Shown here piece after piece: positions 1-8,491 of a stretch of 64,000 bases of DNA. A model generated the notes under the pieces. It made no database searches. It was not told the origin of the DNA and saw only the letters and a list, made by a program, of their open reading frames with translations. Position 1 is the stretch's first letter. Every line of letters begins with the position of its first letter. The DNA is from CAVXFB01 sp963760935 (GTDB lineage: Bacteria > Planctomycetota > Planctomycetia > Pirellulales > Thermoguttaceae). The position numbers and the translations under genes were made by a program. Where the stretch lies: the NCBI GenBank assembly GCA_963760935.1, contig CAVXFB010000003.1, positions 1,178,001 to 1,242,000 on the forward strand. Reading direction: 5' to 3'.

Positions 1-165
1 ACTCTACGGCCAGCGGTCGACGTCGTACAGGGGTTGGAACCGGCAGACAGACACGTGATTAACGGTTGCGTGCGGCCCTGCTCAGCTTGACACCCCTCCA
101 CACTCACTGGTAGCCTATATCTTGCGGGTTCTCGTTAACGACAAACAAAAGAGCTGATAGGTCTT

Positions 166-1407
166 ATGGTTACAGCGAAACGGAAGACATACGGCGAATG
201 GCGAGTCGCCTTCGGTTCGGGTTTGATCTTGGCACTTTGGGTCATCGGCTGTTTCACGGCCATCGCCATGGCCCAGCCGGACACAGCCGCGACCGGCGCT
301 GCCGAGGCGCCGCAAACCTACGAACAACTGCCGGTCGACGAGGCGCTGAAGCGGAATGCAACCACGATTAACCAGATTCTCATGTCCGGCCAGTTTAACA
401 CCGGCCAGCAGGCGATCTTCACCGACTATTTTGAAAAATACGCGTTGGCGCGGTGGACCACTCCAGACGATCCAAGGAGCCTCGGCAACCTGCCAAGCTA
501 TCGCAAGGACCTGCGCAACAGCCTAGCGCGGCACGGCTCGGGCGCCGGGCCTCAGGTCCATGACTACCTCGCAAAGCTCGTTCTCGACTTCATGAACAAG
601 ATCGTGGCCGGCCACTATCATCCGGCGGTTCAAGTCAACGCCATGTTGATGATCGGCGAGCTCAACAGCGTCGAAGGTAATCCGCCCACGCCGCTGCCGG
701 CCGCGCTCGATGTATTGCTCGCGGACGCCGGCAATGCAAAATTGGCGCCGGCAGTCCGCATTGCTGCGATGGTCGGCGTCCAACGCCACATCATGCTTCG
801 CACCGGTGATAACGATGCCCGCCGAACCATCTTGGCCGCCGTGCTGAAGCTCGCGACCGACGAGGCATCCCCGACCGACGTCGGCCGGCAATGGCTCTTA
901 GCGCAGTCCGTCGAAACGTTGGCCCAATTGGGCACATTGGGCGAGAACAACGCCGCCTTCAAGCTCATTGTGAAGACTCTCTCGGACAAAAAGCTATCGC
1001 TTGCGACACGCAGCGTCGCCGCCAATTCACTGGGTCGCTTGAACTACGAGGGCGCGACAAATATCAAACCGGCCGATGCCGCCGCGGCGGTCGGGCAATT
1101 CCTCATCGACGCCTGCACCGATGAACTCAAGCGGGCCAAGAGTGCGGACAAAGGCACTACGCAGCGGCGGATGAAACAGCGACTGGCCGCTGCCGCCACG
1201 GCTCTGGGCGGTGAAAACGAAGACGGCAAGGGTTTGGCCTCCGCGGCACGCGACCCGGCCCAACGCACTTTCATTACTAAGTTGCAGGAGGAAATCACGG
1301 CGGGAATCAAAGAATTCGACGACCCGGATCGTGCCCCAGAGGAACTGCACGGTGCGGTTGATGATCTCCGTAGCAAGCTCGAAGCCTGGGCAAAGACGAA
1401 GCCTTGA
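166..1407 (+). CDS. exported HEAT-like repeat protein, unknown function
   Basis: I do not recognise a named family. The 413-residue product has a basic N-terminus and a hydrophobic segment (about residues 17-36) ending in AMA before a Gln/Pro/Thr/Ala-rich linker, so it is probably secreted or membrane-anchored. From about residue 130 to 310 it is Ala/Leu-rich with short repeated helices such as LAPAVRIAAMVGVQ and SLATRSVAANSLGRL, which suggests HEAT/ARM-type repeats and a scaffold or binding role (inference). The ATG at 166 has only a weak Shine-Dalgarno sequence. The preceding 165 bases show no gene. ispD starts 91 bp after the stop and may be cotranscribed. Confidence 0.75.
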   Translation: MVTAKRKTYGEWRVAFGSGLILALWVIGCFTAIAMAQPDTAATGAAEAPQTYEQLPVDEALKRNATTINQILMSGQFNTGQQAIFTDYFEKYALARWTTPDDPRSLGNLPSYRKDLRNSLARHGSGAGPQVHDYLAKLVLDFMNKIVAGHYHPAVQVNAMLMIGELNSVEGNPPTPLPAALDVLLADAGNAKLAPAVRIAAMVGVQRHIMLRTGDNDARRTILAAVLKLATDEASPTDVGRQWLLAQSVETLAQLGTLGENNAAFKLIVKTLSDKKLSLATRSVAANSLGRLNYEGATNIKPADAAAAVGQFLIDACTDELKRAKSADKGTTQRRMKQRLAAAATALGGENEDGKGLASAARDPAQRTFITKLQEEITAGIKEFDDPDRAPEELHGAVDDLRSKLEAWAKTKP

Positions 1408-1498
1408 TCTTGTCGGCTGGTTCCTGTTCGATGACCTTCCCGAGCAGCCGATCATCAATCCACAATCACCATCCAACAATTCGCAGGAGCAGCCGCTC

Positions 1499-2233
1499 GT
1501 GGCCAAATTCGCCGTGATACTGCCCGCCGCCGGCAGCAGCAGCCGCTTTCGCGACAAGAGCTACAAGAAGCCCTTTGCGCCGCTGGCTAACAAAGCCGTC
1601 TGGCTGCATTCGGCCGAGCGATTCCTTGGCCGCAGCGACGTCCTACAGACGATTCTCGTCATCGCGCCCGACGACCGGGCCGATTTCAATCAAAAATTTT
1701 CGGCCAACATCGCCTTCCTCGGCATTGAAGTGGTCGACGGTGGGGCCCAACGTGCCGATTCCGTCGAGTCGGCGCTCGCCCGCGTGAAACCGCAGGCCGA
1801 TTTTGTCTGTGTCCACGATGCTGCTCGGCCCTGTCTGACCGACGCCTGGATCGATGACATTTTTGCCGCCGCCGAAAAGACCGGGGCCGCCATCTTCGCC
1901 CTCCCCGTGGCCGGAACGTTGAAGCGCGTCGGGGCCGATCGCAAGATCCAGCAAACCGTCGACCGCGACAATCTCTGGGAAGCCCAGACCCCGCAGGTCT
2001 TTCGCCGTCAACTGCTCATGGATGCCTACGCCAAGCGCGGCGGTTTTGCTGCCACCGATGAAGCACAACTGGTCGAACGGATTGGCCAACCCGTGACTGT
2101 CGTCCTCGGTTCGCCGCTAAACATGAAGATCACTACGAAAGAGGACCAGCGACTCGCCGAGCATGCGCTCAAGGCCCTGCCAAAGCCCAAGTTGCCCGGA
2201 GCGCTGAATCCCCTGGACGACCAATGGCGGTGA
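1499..2233 (+). CDS. ispD: 2-C-methyl-D-erythritol 4-phosphate cytidylyltransferase
   Basis: IspD catalyses CTP + MEP -> CDP-methylerythritol + PPi in the non-mevalonate isoprenoid pathway, in the cytosol. Visible family signatures are the N-terminal nucleotide-binding loop LPAAGSSSRF with following lysines, the HDAARP motif in the middle, and the conserved DNLWEAQTPQVF near residue 160. At 244 residues the length is normal. The reading frame stays open upstream to 1211, but that part overlaps the preceding gene in another frame. The GTG at 1499 has AGGAG about ten bases upstream and begins AKFAVILPAAG, exactly where IspD proteins begin. tyrS follows after 40 bp. Confidence 0.92.
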   Translation: MAKFAVILPAAGSSSRFRDKSYKKPFAPLANKAVWLHSAERFLGRSDVLQTILVIAPDDRADFNQKFSANIAFLGIEVVDGGAQRADSVESALARVKPQADFVCVHDAARPCLTDAWIDDIFAAAEKTGAAIFALPVAGTLKRVGADRKIQQTVDRDNLWEAQTPQVFRRQLLMDAYAKRGGFAATDEAQLVERIGQPVTVVLGSPLNMKITTKEDQRLAEHALKALPKPKLPGALNPLDDQWR

Positions 2234-2273
2234 TACGCGGCTTGGCAGACTCGCTGAAGAAAAGGACGCGCCC

Positions 2274-3581
2274 GTGACCAAAGTCTCCTCTCCTCTCTCC
2301 TCCGACATCATCGCCGAACTCTCCTGGCGCGGCCTGATCAATCAGACGACCGACGACGCCAACCTGGCGCGACTGCTGATGGAGAAGCCGCGGACACTCT
2401 ATGTCGGCTTCGATCCGACGGCCGACAGCCTGCACGTCGGCCACCTCCTGGCCCTGATGGTGCTGCGCCGTTTTCAGATGGCCGGGCATCGGCCGATTGC
2501 CCTGGTCGGCGGAGCGACCGGCATGATCGGCGACCCGAGCGGAAAGAGCGAAGAACGAAATCTGCTTTCTCCGGACGCTCTTCAGGCCAACATCACCGGC
2601 ATACAGCCGCAATTGCGGCGATTCTTCGATTTCGATTGCGGCGCCAACTCGGCCGTCCTCGTGAACAACTACGACTGGATGGGACGCTTCGGCTACCTGG
2701 AATTCCTCCGCGACGTGGGCAAGCACTTTCCCGTCAACGTCATGCTCTCCAAGGACTCCGTCCGTAGCCGCCTCGAACGCACCGACGCCGGCCTAAGCTA
2801 TACCGAGTTCAGCTACATGCTCTTGCAGGCATACGACTTTGCACACCTTAGCGAGCACTACGACTGCGAGTTGCAAGCCGGCGGAAGCGACCAGTGGGGC
2901 AACATCACGGCCGGCATTGATCTGGCCCGGCGGCTCCGCGGCGTGCAGCTTTACGGCTGCACCTGGCCTCTGCTGACGCGGAGCGACGGCACGAAGATGG
3001 GCAAGACCGAATCGGGCGCTCTGTGGCTCTCACCCGAGAGGACCAGCCCCTATCGCTTTTATCAATACTGGGTCAACCTCGACGACGCCGACGTGGGTCG
3101 CTGCCTGCGTTTCTTCACCGATCTGGGCCAACAAGAGATCGACACGTTGTTAGTCGCGCATCAGGCCGATCCTGGCCGCCGCACTGCGCAGCGCCGCCTG
3201 GCCGATGAATTGACGAATATCGTCCACGGCCCTGACGGCCTTCACACCGCACAGCGTGCCACCGAGATATTTTTTGGCGCAGAAATCGGTCAGTTGAGCG
3301 ATGGCCAGCTCGCCAGCATCTTCGCCGACGTGCCCAGCCAGCAGTTGCCCCGGCAACGACTGACCGACTCGGGCGTACCAATCATCGACGCGTTGGTCGA
3401 GTCCGGCCTTGCGAAGAACAAGAGCGAAGCCAGACGCACGGTGACGCAGGGCGGGGCCTACGTCAACAATCGCCGCGTGGATAGTATCGAGACACATCTG
3501 ACATCCGCCCATCTGGCCAGCGAGTCGATGATCGTGCTCCGCTCGGGCAAAAAGAACTACGCCCTGCTGCGCTTCGTATAG
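2274..3581 (+). CDS. tyrS: tyrosyl-tRNA synthetase
   Basis: TyrRS charges tRNA-Tyr with tyrosine using ATP. It is a class I synthetase: the HIGH motif appears as HVGH (residues 54-57) after YVGFDPTADSL, and the KMSKS loop as KMGKT (about residue 241). A tyrosine-recognition segment GGSDQWGNI lies between them. The C-terminal 65 residues (SGLAKNKSEARRTVTQGGAYVN as a split S4 motif) form an S4-like RNA-binding domain. The 435-residue length fits bacterial TyrRS. The GTG start has AAAGGA upstream and sits 40 bp after ispD, so the two are probably cotranscribed. Confidence 0.95.
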   Translation: MTKVSSPLSSDIIAELSWRGLINQTTDDANLARLLMEKPRTLYVGFDPTADSLHVGHLLALMVLRRFQMAGHRPIALVGGATGMIGDPSGKSEERNLLSPDALQANITGIQPQLRRFFDFDCGANSAVLVNNYDWMGRFGYLEFLRDVGKHFPVNVMLSKDSVRSRLERTDAGLSYTEFSYMLLQAYDFAHLSEHYDCELQAGGSDQWGNITAGIDLARRLRGVQLYGCTWPLLTRSDGTKMGKTESGALWLSPERTSPYRFYQYWVNLDDADVGRCLRFFTDLGQQEIDTLLVAHQADPGRRTAQRRLADELTNIVHGPDGLHTAQRATEIFFGAEIGQLSDGQLASIFADVPSQQLPRQRLTDSGVPIIDALVESGLAKNKSEARRTVTQGGAYVNNRRVDSIETHLTSAHLASESMIVLRSGKKNYALLRFV

Positions 3582-3600
3582 AGTCCACTATTGGCTCGCG

Positions 3601-3701
3601 GGAAAGTAATGCAACATTCGTTTAGCGGCCGACGGCACGTCGGCCGTGCATTGCAGGCAACTTTTCACTCATGTCATTGCCAAGGCGTTGCATTACTTTC
3701 C
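3601..3701. repeat. MITE-like palindromic element, copy 1
   Basis: A 101-bp element bounded by a perfect 15-bp terminal inverted repeat (3601-3615 against 3687-3701; ends GGAAAGTAATGCAAC and GTTGCATTACTTTCC). Inside is a second palindrome, GGCCGACGGCACGTCGGCC. A second copy lies at 24624-24725. In both copies the two arms match each other even where the copies differ, so the hairpin appears to be maintained. It encodes no protein. It fills most of the gap between tyrS and the next gene and could also end transcription. Confidence 0.75.
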
Positions 3702-3807
3702 TGAACGTGAATGGACGGACCTCATACCGTGCCATTGGTGCTGTGAGGAGGCTGTGGTCCGCAAGGCGGCCCCTACGACGCATATCGCGAGCGCCCTGAG
3801 GTGACGA

Positions 3808-4524
3808 ATGAACGCCAAATGTCCAACCGAAAGTGCCGAACGGTCGATATTTCGATCGCGACATTTGACATTCCGCTGGCTCTTGCTCCTCGGCGTTCTT
3901 CTACTGCTGCTGGCGGCGGCCGCGCTGCTGGCCATCTATCTCGCCGTCCGCCACGAGCCCGCGTTCTATCGCCAAGCGCTAAAGACGGACCATGCCGTGC
4001 TGGAAAAAGGGAGCCATCTCATGTTGCAGCAAGCCGCGAAACTCGCCAGCAATCTGCGGCAGGAGAAACCTTGGAAGGCGCTGTTCACTGCCGATGAGAT
4101 CAACGGCTGGCTCGCGGTCGACATGATGAAGAATCATCCGGGCACGCTCCCGCCGACCATGCGTGATCCACGCGTCATCATCAGTTCCACTCAAGTCACA
4201 ATCGCCTGTCGCTTCCGGCAAAACGGCGTCGAAAGCGTGCTAAGCCTCACCGTGGAACCCTCGGTGCCCGAGCCCAACGTGCTCGCACTGCGCATCGTTA
4301 AGGCCCGAGCCGGGCTATTGCCCGTGCCGTTGGGCCAGGTCCTGGACCAAATCAAAAAGGCAGCCGGCGACATGCATCTCGATCTCCGCTGGCGACATGC
4401 CAACGGCGACCCCGTGGCCATGTTGTCGCTGCCAGCCAACGACGACGACCAGCCCGTGCATGTCGACACCCTAGAACTTGGCGATGGAGAAATTTACGTT
4501 GCCGGCAACACGGGCAAGCCATAG
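3808..4524 (+). CDS. single-pass membrane protein, unknown function
   Basis: Not recognised. The 238-residue product has a cytoplasmic N-terminal tail of about 22 residues, one strongly hydrophobic helix (residues 23-47, WLLLLGVLLLLLAAAAL followed by LAIYLAV) and a roughly 190-residue periplasmic part with no cysteines and mixed alpha/beta character (for example LFTADEINGWLAVDMMKNH). The last third resembles a lipid-binding or assembly-type domain only in general composition; no function is assigned. The ATG at 3808 is preferred because it places the hydrophobic segment near the N-terminus. It converges on the phosphoesterase-like gene at 4577. Confidence 0.7.
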   Translation: MNAKCPTESAERSIFRSRHLTFRWLLLLGVLLLLLAAAALLAIYLAVRHEPAFYRQALKTDHAVLEKGSHLMLQQAAKLASNLRQEKPWKALFTADEINGWLAVDMMKNHPGTLPPTMRDPRVIISSTQVTIACRFRQNGVESVLSLTVEPSVPEPNVLALRIVKARAGLLPVPLGQVLDQIKKAAGDMHLDLRWRHANGDPVAMLSLPANDDDQPVHVDTLELGDGEIYVAGNTGKP

Positions 4525-4572
4525 TACGGTAGACAACGGAGAGTCGCGAGGGCAACCAGTAGAAGCAAAGAA

Positions 4573-4603
4573 CCGTTTAGCGGCCGCCGGCACGGCGGCC
4601 CTC
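4573..4603. repeat. fragment of the 3601-type repeat core
   Basis: CGTTTAGCGGCCGCCGGCACGGCGGCC-type sequence (split here as CGTTTAGCGGCC plus a palindrome) matches the inner palindrome of the elements at 3601 and 24624 but lacks the terminal inverted repeats. It overlaps the last codons of the following minus-strand gene, so its Arg/Gly-rich C-terminus is encoded by the repeat. Confidence 0.55.
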
Positions 4604-4963
4604 TGATTCCTGATCTCGCAACAAGAAGCTCCAACGATCTCCGCTTTCGCCTAGCCGATCGAGTTGCGCTGCACCGTGCAGTTTTTCGCCGGCCAAGTCT
4701 ATCTGCCACGCACGATCGCTGCGCCGCTCGAGCGTGTAGTATCCTCGGTCCCAGCGTGTAACCGATCCGCGGTCGCCGGAGATCGGCCCCTCATAGTCGA
4801 GATACGCCAGGCGATGATCTACCAAGGCATTGCACTCGATCACCACACCCGGCAATGGCGCCTGCGGCATGGACCAAGTCTTCAGCACGCCATCCGCTTC
4901 CAGCATGAGGTCGAAGTGGACTCTTTGCACTGTCTGGTGCTGAAGAACGACATAGCGAGGCAT
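4577..4963 (-). CDS. stand-alone LigD-type 3'-phosphoesterase domain protein
   Basis: The 128-residue product matches the phosphoesterase (PE) domain of bacterial NHEJ ligase LigD: it starts RYVVLQHQTVQRVHFDLMLE, continues DGVLKTWSMP and DHRLAYLDYEGPI, then WDRGYYTLE. The metal-binding His and Asp of the HFDLMLE element are present. PE domains remove 3'-phosphate or ribonucleotide ends at breaks. No ligase, polymerase or Ku gene is next to it, so its role in repair is inferred. The ATG at 4963 is chosen because PE domains begin at this point; a GTG nine bases upstream is possible. The C-terminal tail runs into a dispersed repeat. Confidence 0.75.
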   Translation of the reverse strand: MPRYVVLQHQTVQRVHFDLMLEADGVLKTWSMPQAPLPGVVIECNALVDHRLAYLDYEGPISGDRGSVTRWDRGYYTLERRSDRAWQIDLAGEKLHGAAQLDRLGESGDRWSFLLRDQESEGRRAGGR

Positions 4964-5036
4964 GGCAGTCACCGAGATTCTTCGCGATCAGGCCGACAGC
5001 AACAGCATGCGGAGTGTGCCTGCTTCATACCAAGTC

Positions 5037-7505
5037 CTAACGACTACTGCGCTCGTTCACGTCGGTAAAGGCCTCCTTCACAATTGGCGCCAACCCAAGA
5101 CCGGTAACCTCTGCCCGAAACTGATACTTGCCCGGCTGACGAGTTTGCGCTGGCACATAGTATACCAGCGGCGGACCGGGTCGCAGTTCCGGCACGGGCT
5201 CGAACGTTACGGTCTTTCCCTTGATCGCCCACTTCGTCCCTTCTGGACCGGCCGTGCCCAACGGATCCGGCACCATGCTCTCGGGCAGGGTTGCCGTAAC
5301 CTTGATCTGCTGATACGGCGTCCGCCCGTTGTTGGTAACGCGAATTTCGTACGTGACCGAGCGGCCGACCGTTACCGGCTGCGTCAAGCCAACAACCGAT
5401 ACGGTGACGTCATCGTTCGAGCGAGTCTCCGGCTTCGTTTCAGGGGTTACCAGAACGCTTGGCGGCGGCGCTGGAGCCCGAATCTCCAGGCACGCTTCGC
5501 CATCGCCGACTTTCGCGCCGTCGCTGGTCGTTACGCTCACACGGCTGCATGCCTTGGCTGTGGCCGATCGGCAGCCATACAAGACTCGATACTGGTTTGA
5601 CCCACCGGCAGGCAGGTTATCGATCGTCCATATCAGAGTATCGCCTTCGCGTTTGAAACCTTCAGTGGCCTGGCTCGGCTCCAGCGCCGGATCCCATCCG
5701 GCCACGACGCGAACATTCGTGAGCGCCAACGGCCCCGTATTGGTGATATCCATGCTGAACAGAGCCAATTCTCCCACACCAAGCTGCTTTGGCCCGGTCG
5801 TTTTGACCGTGACGGCCGGCTTCGGTGCCGATGGACCAGGCTGCTCAAGGGACGGCGTACTCGAACCCGCGCCCGGCCCAACCACATTCAAGCAAACCTG
5901 CTTGCTGCTGGGCGCGCTGTTGGGCCCGGCAACCTCGACTGTATGGCAGAGCCGCCCCGCTCGCGCAACGCGCAACGTGACGCTGACCCGTTTTGTCTCA
6001 CCGGGTGCAAGATCGCCCAACGATCGCTTGATGGCATTTTGCCGATCGGCCGCCCGATGTTCGAGCCCCGCGTCGAGCCGGTCGATAATTGTTAGCCCCG
6101 TGGCGGGCGTAGGCCCCTGATTTCGGATCGCAATCTCGTATGTCACTTCGCTGCCGATGCTCGCCTCGGCGGGCCCGGTAATGTCGATGTTGAGCGACGT
6201 TGGCGCAGCCACGGCGATCGTGGTCGTGGCACAATCGCTGACCTTTAGTCCGCCTTCCGCCACAACCTCGCAGCAGCTCGCGATGCTACCCGGCTTCTCG
6301 GCTCGAAAACTCACGTCGATTGTCTGAGTCTGCCGGGCCCCCAATTCGCCGAGGCGCCACTGCAATTGCCGGCCGACAACGGTTGCCGCAGGATTGCTGC
6401 CGAGGTACGTCAGCCCGTCGGGCACCGAGTCGGTCGCCACCACGTCCTTGGCCGGAAGATCGCCCGGATTAGAAACGTTGATCCGGTAATTCAACGTAGC
6501 CCCCAGCCCCGCCACCGCCGGGCCACTCTTTTTCACGGCCAAATCCGCCCCGGTCCACGTCTTCGTCGTTGTGCCCGTGCCGACGATCAGCCGACGACCG
6601 TTCGCGCCCGGCAGTTCGCCCGGCCGTATCACCTGGACACAGATCTGATTCGTTCCGTGCCGCGGCTCCTTCTGGAATATCTCGACGCTAGCCTGCCCGG
6701 CCGGGTCGGTCGAGACTTCGATCGCTGTCGCGCCGTCGGGCATGAAGCCGGCCGGCGGGCCGCTGACGATCTCGTACCGCACCCGCCAATTCTCGCACGG
6801 CGCCTGGTTCGATTGTCGCAGCACGGCGGTGGTGAATACGTGATGCGTGCCGGCCGGATTGATCGCCGGCGGCGGAAATCGCCACTGGGCATCCACCCAA
6901 TGCACCATGGCCGACTTCAGCCGCGAGTCCCAGCGATACACGTCGGGCGCAAAGACCGTGACGTGACTGGTACCCTCGACCGGCGAAGTCAGTGAAATCC
7001 AGCCTTGGCCGCGGAGCACGTACACGTTTTCTTCGGGAATGCACGTGCCGCGATTCAGCCGCGTGTTGGTCCGCAGCGTGCTGCCGATAGCAAACGTGTT
7101 GGTGATCTTGCGCGGCCGGTTGAAATCGCCCAGCAACACGTCGACCAAGCCGGTCTCGCCCACCGCGACAAACTGCCCGACTCCGCCGGGGTCGATCGAC
7201 CATTCCAGGCGGCGATTGGTGCGCAGATAGCCGTCCGGACCGCAGACGCCGGCCTTCAACACCACCTCGCTGCCGACCGAGGCCACGGTCTCGCGCGGCT
7301 CGAGTTCCACGGCAACGTCGTCCCACGACACTTGCCCTAGCGGCTGATCGCGGTAAACTTCGTCCGAGCGACCGCCAGCCACCGGCGGCGCCGGAGGCGC
7401 GACGAAGATATGTTCGCCCGTAGGATCGATGCCCGAGGTCGTAGAGCAACAGCCCGACACGACAACGGCGGCAAAGCGCCGCGATCGCGACCATCGCCCG
7501 GCCAA
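5037..7505 (-). CDS. DUF11-repeat cell-surface lipoprotein
   Basis: An 822-residue protein with a lipobox-like N-terminus (VVVSGC, Cys19) followed by a Pro-rich linker, an N-terminal Ig-like part, and then about four DUF11 (conserved repeat) domains at roughly 318-415, 440-540, 575-670 and 690-800. Each begins like VKKSGPAVAGLGATLNYRI or ITGPAEASIGSEVTYEI and carries a VTNNGRTPYQ-type strand. DUF11 domains are beta-sandwich modules of surface or cell-wall proteins; here an anchored, extracytoplasmic structural role is inferred. The start at 7505 is chosen because it supplies the signal peptide. A 10-bp perfect hairpin lies 45 bp upstream. Confidence 0.85.
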   Translation of the reverse strand: MAGRWSRSRRFAAVVVSGCCSTTSGIDPTGEHIFVAPPAPPVAGGRSDEVYRDQPLGQVSWDDVAVELEPRETVASVGSEVVLKAGVCGPDGYLRTNRRLEWSIDPGGVGQFVAVGETGLVDVLLGDFNRPRKITNTFAIGSTLRTNTRLNRGTCIPEENVYVLRGQGWISLTSPVEGTSHVTVFAPDVYRWDSRLKSAMVHWVDAQWRFPPPAINPAGTHHVFTTAVLRQSNQAPCENWRVRYEIVSGPPAGFMPDGATAIEVSTDPAGQASVEIFQKEPRHGTNQICVQVIRPGELPGANGRRLIVGTGTTTKTWTGADLAVKKSGPAVAGLGATLNYRINVSNPGDLPAKDVVATDSVPDGLTYLGSNPAATVVGRQLQWRLGELGARQTQTIDVSFRAEKPGSIASCCEVVAEGGLKVSDCATTTIAVAAPTSLNIDITGPAEASIGSEVTYEIAIRNQGPTPATGLTIIDRLDAGLEHRAADRQNAIKRSLGDLAPGETKRVSVTLRVARAGRLCHTVEVAGPNSAPSSKQVCLNVVGPGAGSSTPSLEQPGPSAPKPAVTVKTTGPKQLGVGELALFSMDITNTGPLALTNVRVVAGWDPALEPSQATEGFKREGDTLIWTIDNLPAGGSNQYRVLYGCRSATAKACSRVSVTTSDGAKVGDGEACLEIRAPAPPPSVLVTPETKPETRSNDDVTVSVVGLTQPVTVGRSVTYEIRVTNNGRTPYQQIKVTATLPESMVPDPLGTAGPEGTKWAIKGKTVTFEPVPELRPGPPLVYYVPAQTRQPGKYQFRAEVTGLGLAPIVKEAFTDVNERSSR

Positions 7506-7549
7506 ACGTCCATGAACGGCTCATGGCCTCATCCCTCGGCAAGAAATCT

Positions 7550-7572
7550 CCCCTCTCCCTTTGGGAGAGGGG
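7550..7572. repeat. perfect 10-bp-stem palindrome
   Basis: CCCCTCTCCC, loop TTT, GGGAGAGGGG. It is a REP-like palindrome just upstream of the DUF11 gene start. It could form a hairpin in the DUF11 mRNA leader or be a dispersed repeat; the sequence alone does not decide. Confidence 0.6.
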
Positions 7573-7706
7573 ACCATCAACACGGCTCTCCAAACATGCT
7601 CTGATATCAATCCACGCTCTACTCCAGCGGCCGGCACACAGAGTGCGTATGCTGCGACGCGCTTTTCCACTATGAAAAGCTACCACGTTTCTTGGCAGCA
7701 TGGGGA

Positions 7707-7735
7707 CTTTTCGCAACATGCAACGATGCGAAAAG
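7707..7735. repeat. perfect 9-bp-stem inverted repeat
   Basis: CTTTTCGCA and TGCGAAAAG separated by 11 bases. It lies downstream of the FmdE-like gene on its strand but has no U-tract on either side, so a classical terminator is not supported; an operator or decay-blocking hairpin are alternatives. Confidence 0.5.
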
Positions 7736-7909
7736 AAATCACGTCCGCATAATCAGAATAGCCGCCACGATCGACTGGCATAACGGTTGACGAGCGGCCA
7801 CGGATCGGCCCGCGCAATGGTCATAGATCCGGTTTGTGCTGTATCGGTCTGCCACTGCGGTACGGCAGTCGCGGCTCTGACGGCCGTCATTGCCGCTGAT
7901 TGCATGCGC

Positions 7910-8451
7910 TCATTTGACGGCCGCGATCGTCAGCAGTTGCTCATCAGTCATCGTGCCGATCTCGCGCGCGATTTGCTCCACGCGTTCGTCGTCATGATCC
8001 CCGTGTCCTTGCAGCTTGGCTCGTTGAAGAAGCTCGACCAGTTGCCGGCTGGGCCGCACTTCGACCGTCTTACCTGAACGCGTGTTTCGCACGCGGACCA
8101 AAATCTGCTCGGCCTTAACTTCGTGGAGATTGCGCTTGCCCACCGTGGCGCCGGTGCCGACCTGTAGACCGTCGAGAAAACAGGACTCCGGTGGCGCGGC
8201 AAATGGGCCCGCGCACGTGACGTCGACGTCGAAATATCCATCGGCGCCCACGGGCGCAGTGCGGCCCATCCCAAACGCGCGCCCGCCACGACCGCCGGCC
8301 CAAGATGACCGTGGTACTGAACCACGCGATTCAGCCAGGCCGGGTCCGATGCCTTTGCATGGCAATGGGGCTTCGGCAGCCGGCTGTCGCTCTCGGGGCC
8401 AACACCTGCCATGGCAGCCGCGCACGCACAACATAGGACGATTCGCAACAT
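7910..8451 (-). pseudogene. FmdE-like exported protein, frameshifted
   Basis: Two overlapping frames together give one FmdE (formylmethanofuran dehydrogenase subunit E)-type protein. The 5' frame, starting at 8451, encodes a signal peptide (MLRIVLCCACAAAMAGVG) and the family motif QYHGHLGPAVVAGARLG. The 3' frame continues with GADGYFDVDVTCAGPF, PPESCFLDGLQVGTGATVG and KRNLHE. The switch falls near 8246-8253, where one extra G in the coding-strand run CCGTGGGC would restore a single frame. Members bind a metal through His and Cys; in bacteria the role of secreted forms is unclear. It may be a real null allele or a base-calling error. It lies 40 bp downstream of the DUF1559 gene on the same strand. 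Confidence 0.7.
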
Positions 8452-8491
8452 CGCTGGTTCTCCTCGCTCGATTCAATGGGGTAAGGGAAGT

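Larger units (their letters stand above)
7506..7909. other. gene-free stretch with two hairpins
   Basis: No convincing coding sequence is visible in these 404 bases. The stretch contains the two perfect inverted repeats listed separately (7550-7572 and 7707-7735) and a decayed palindrome around 7630. It separates the end of the FmdE-like gene from the start of the DUF11 gene on the same strand and so must hold the DUF11 promoter. Confidence 0.6.

Noticed and set aside
1211..1498. N-terminal extension of IspD
   Set aside because: It overlaps the preceding gene and lacks conservation; the GTG at 1499 has a good ribosome site.
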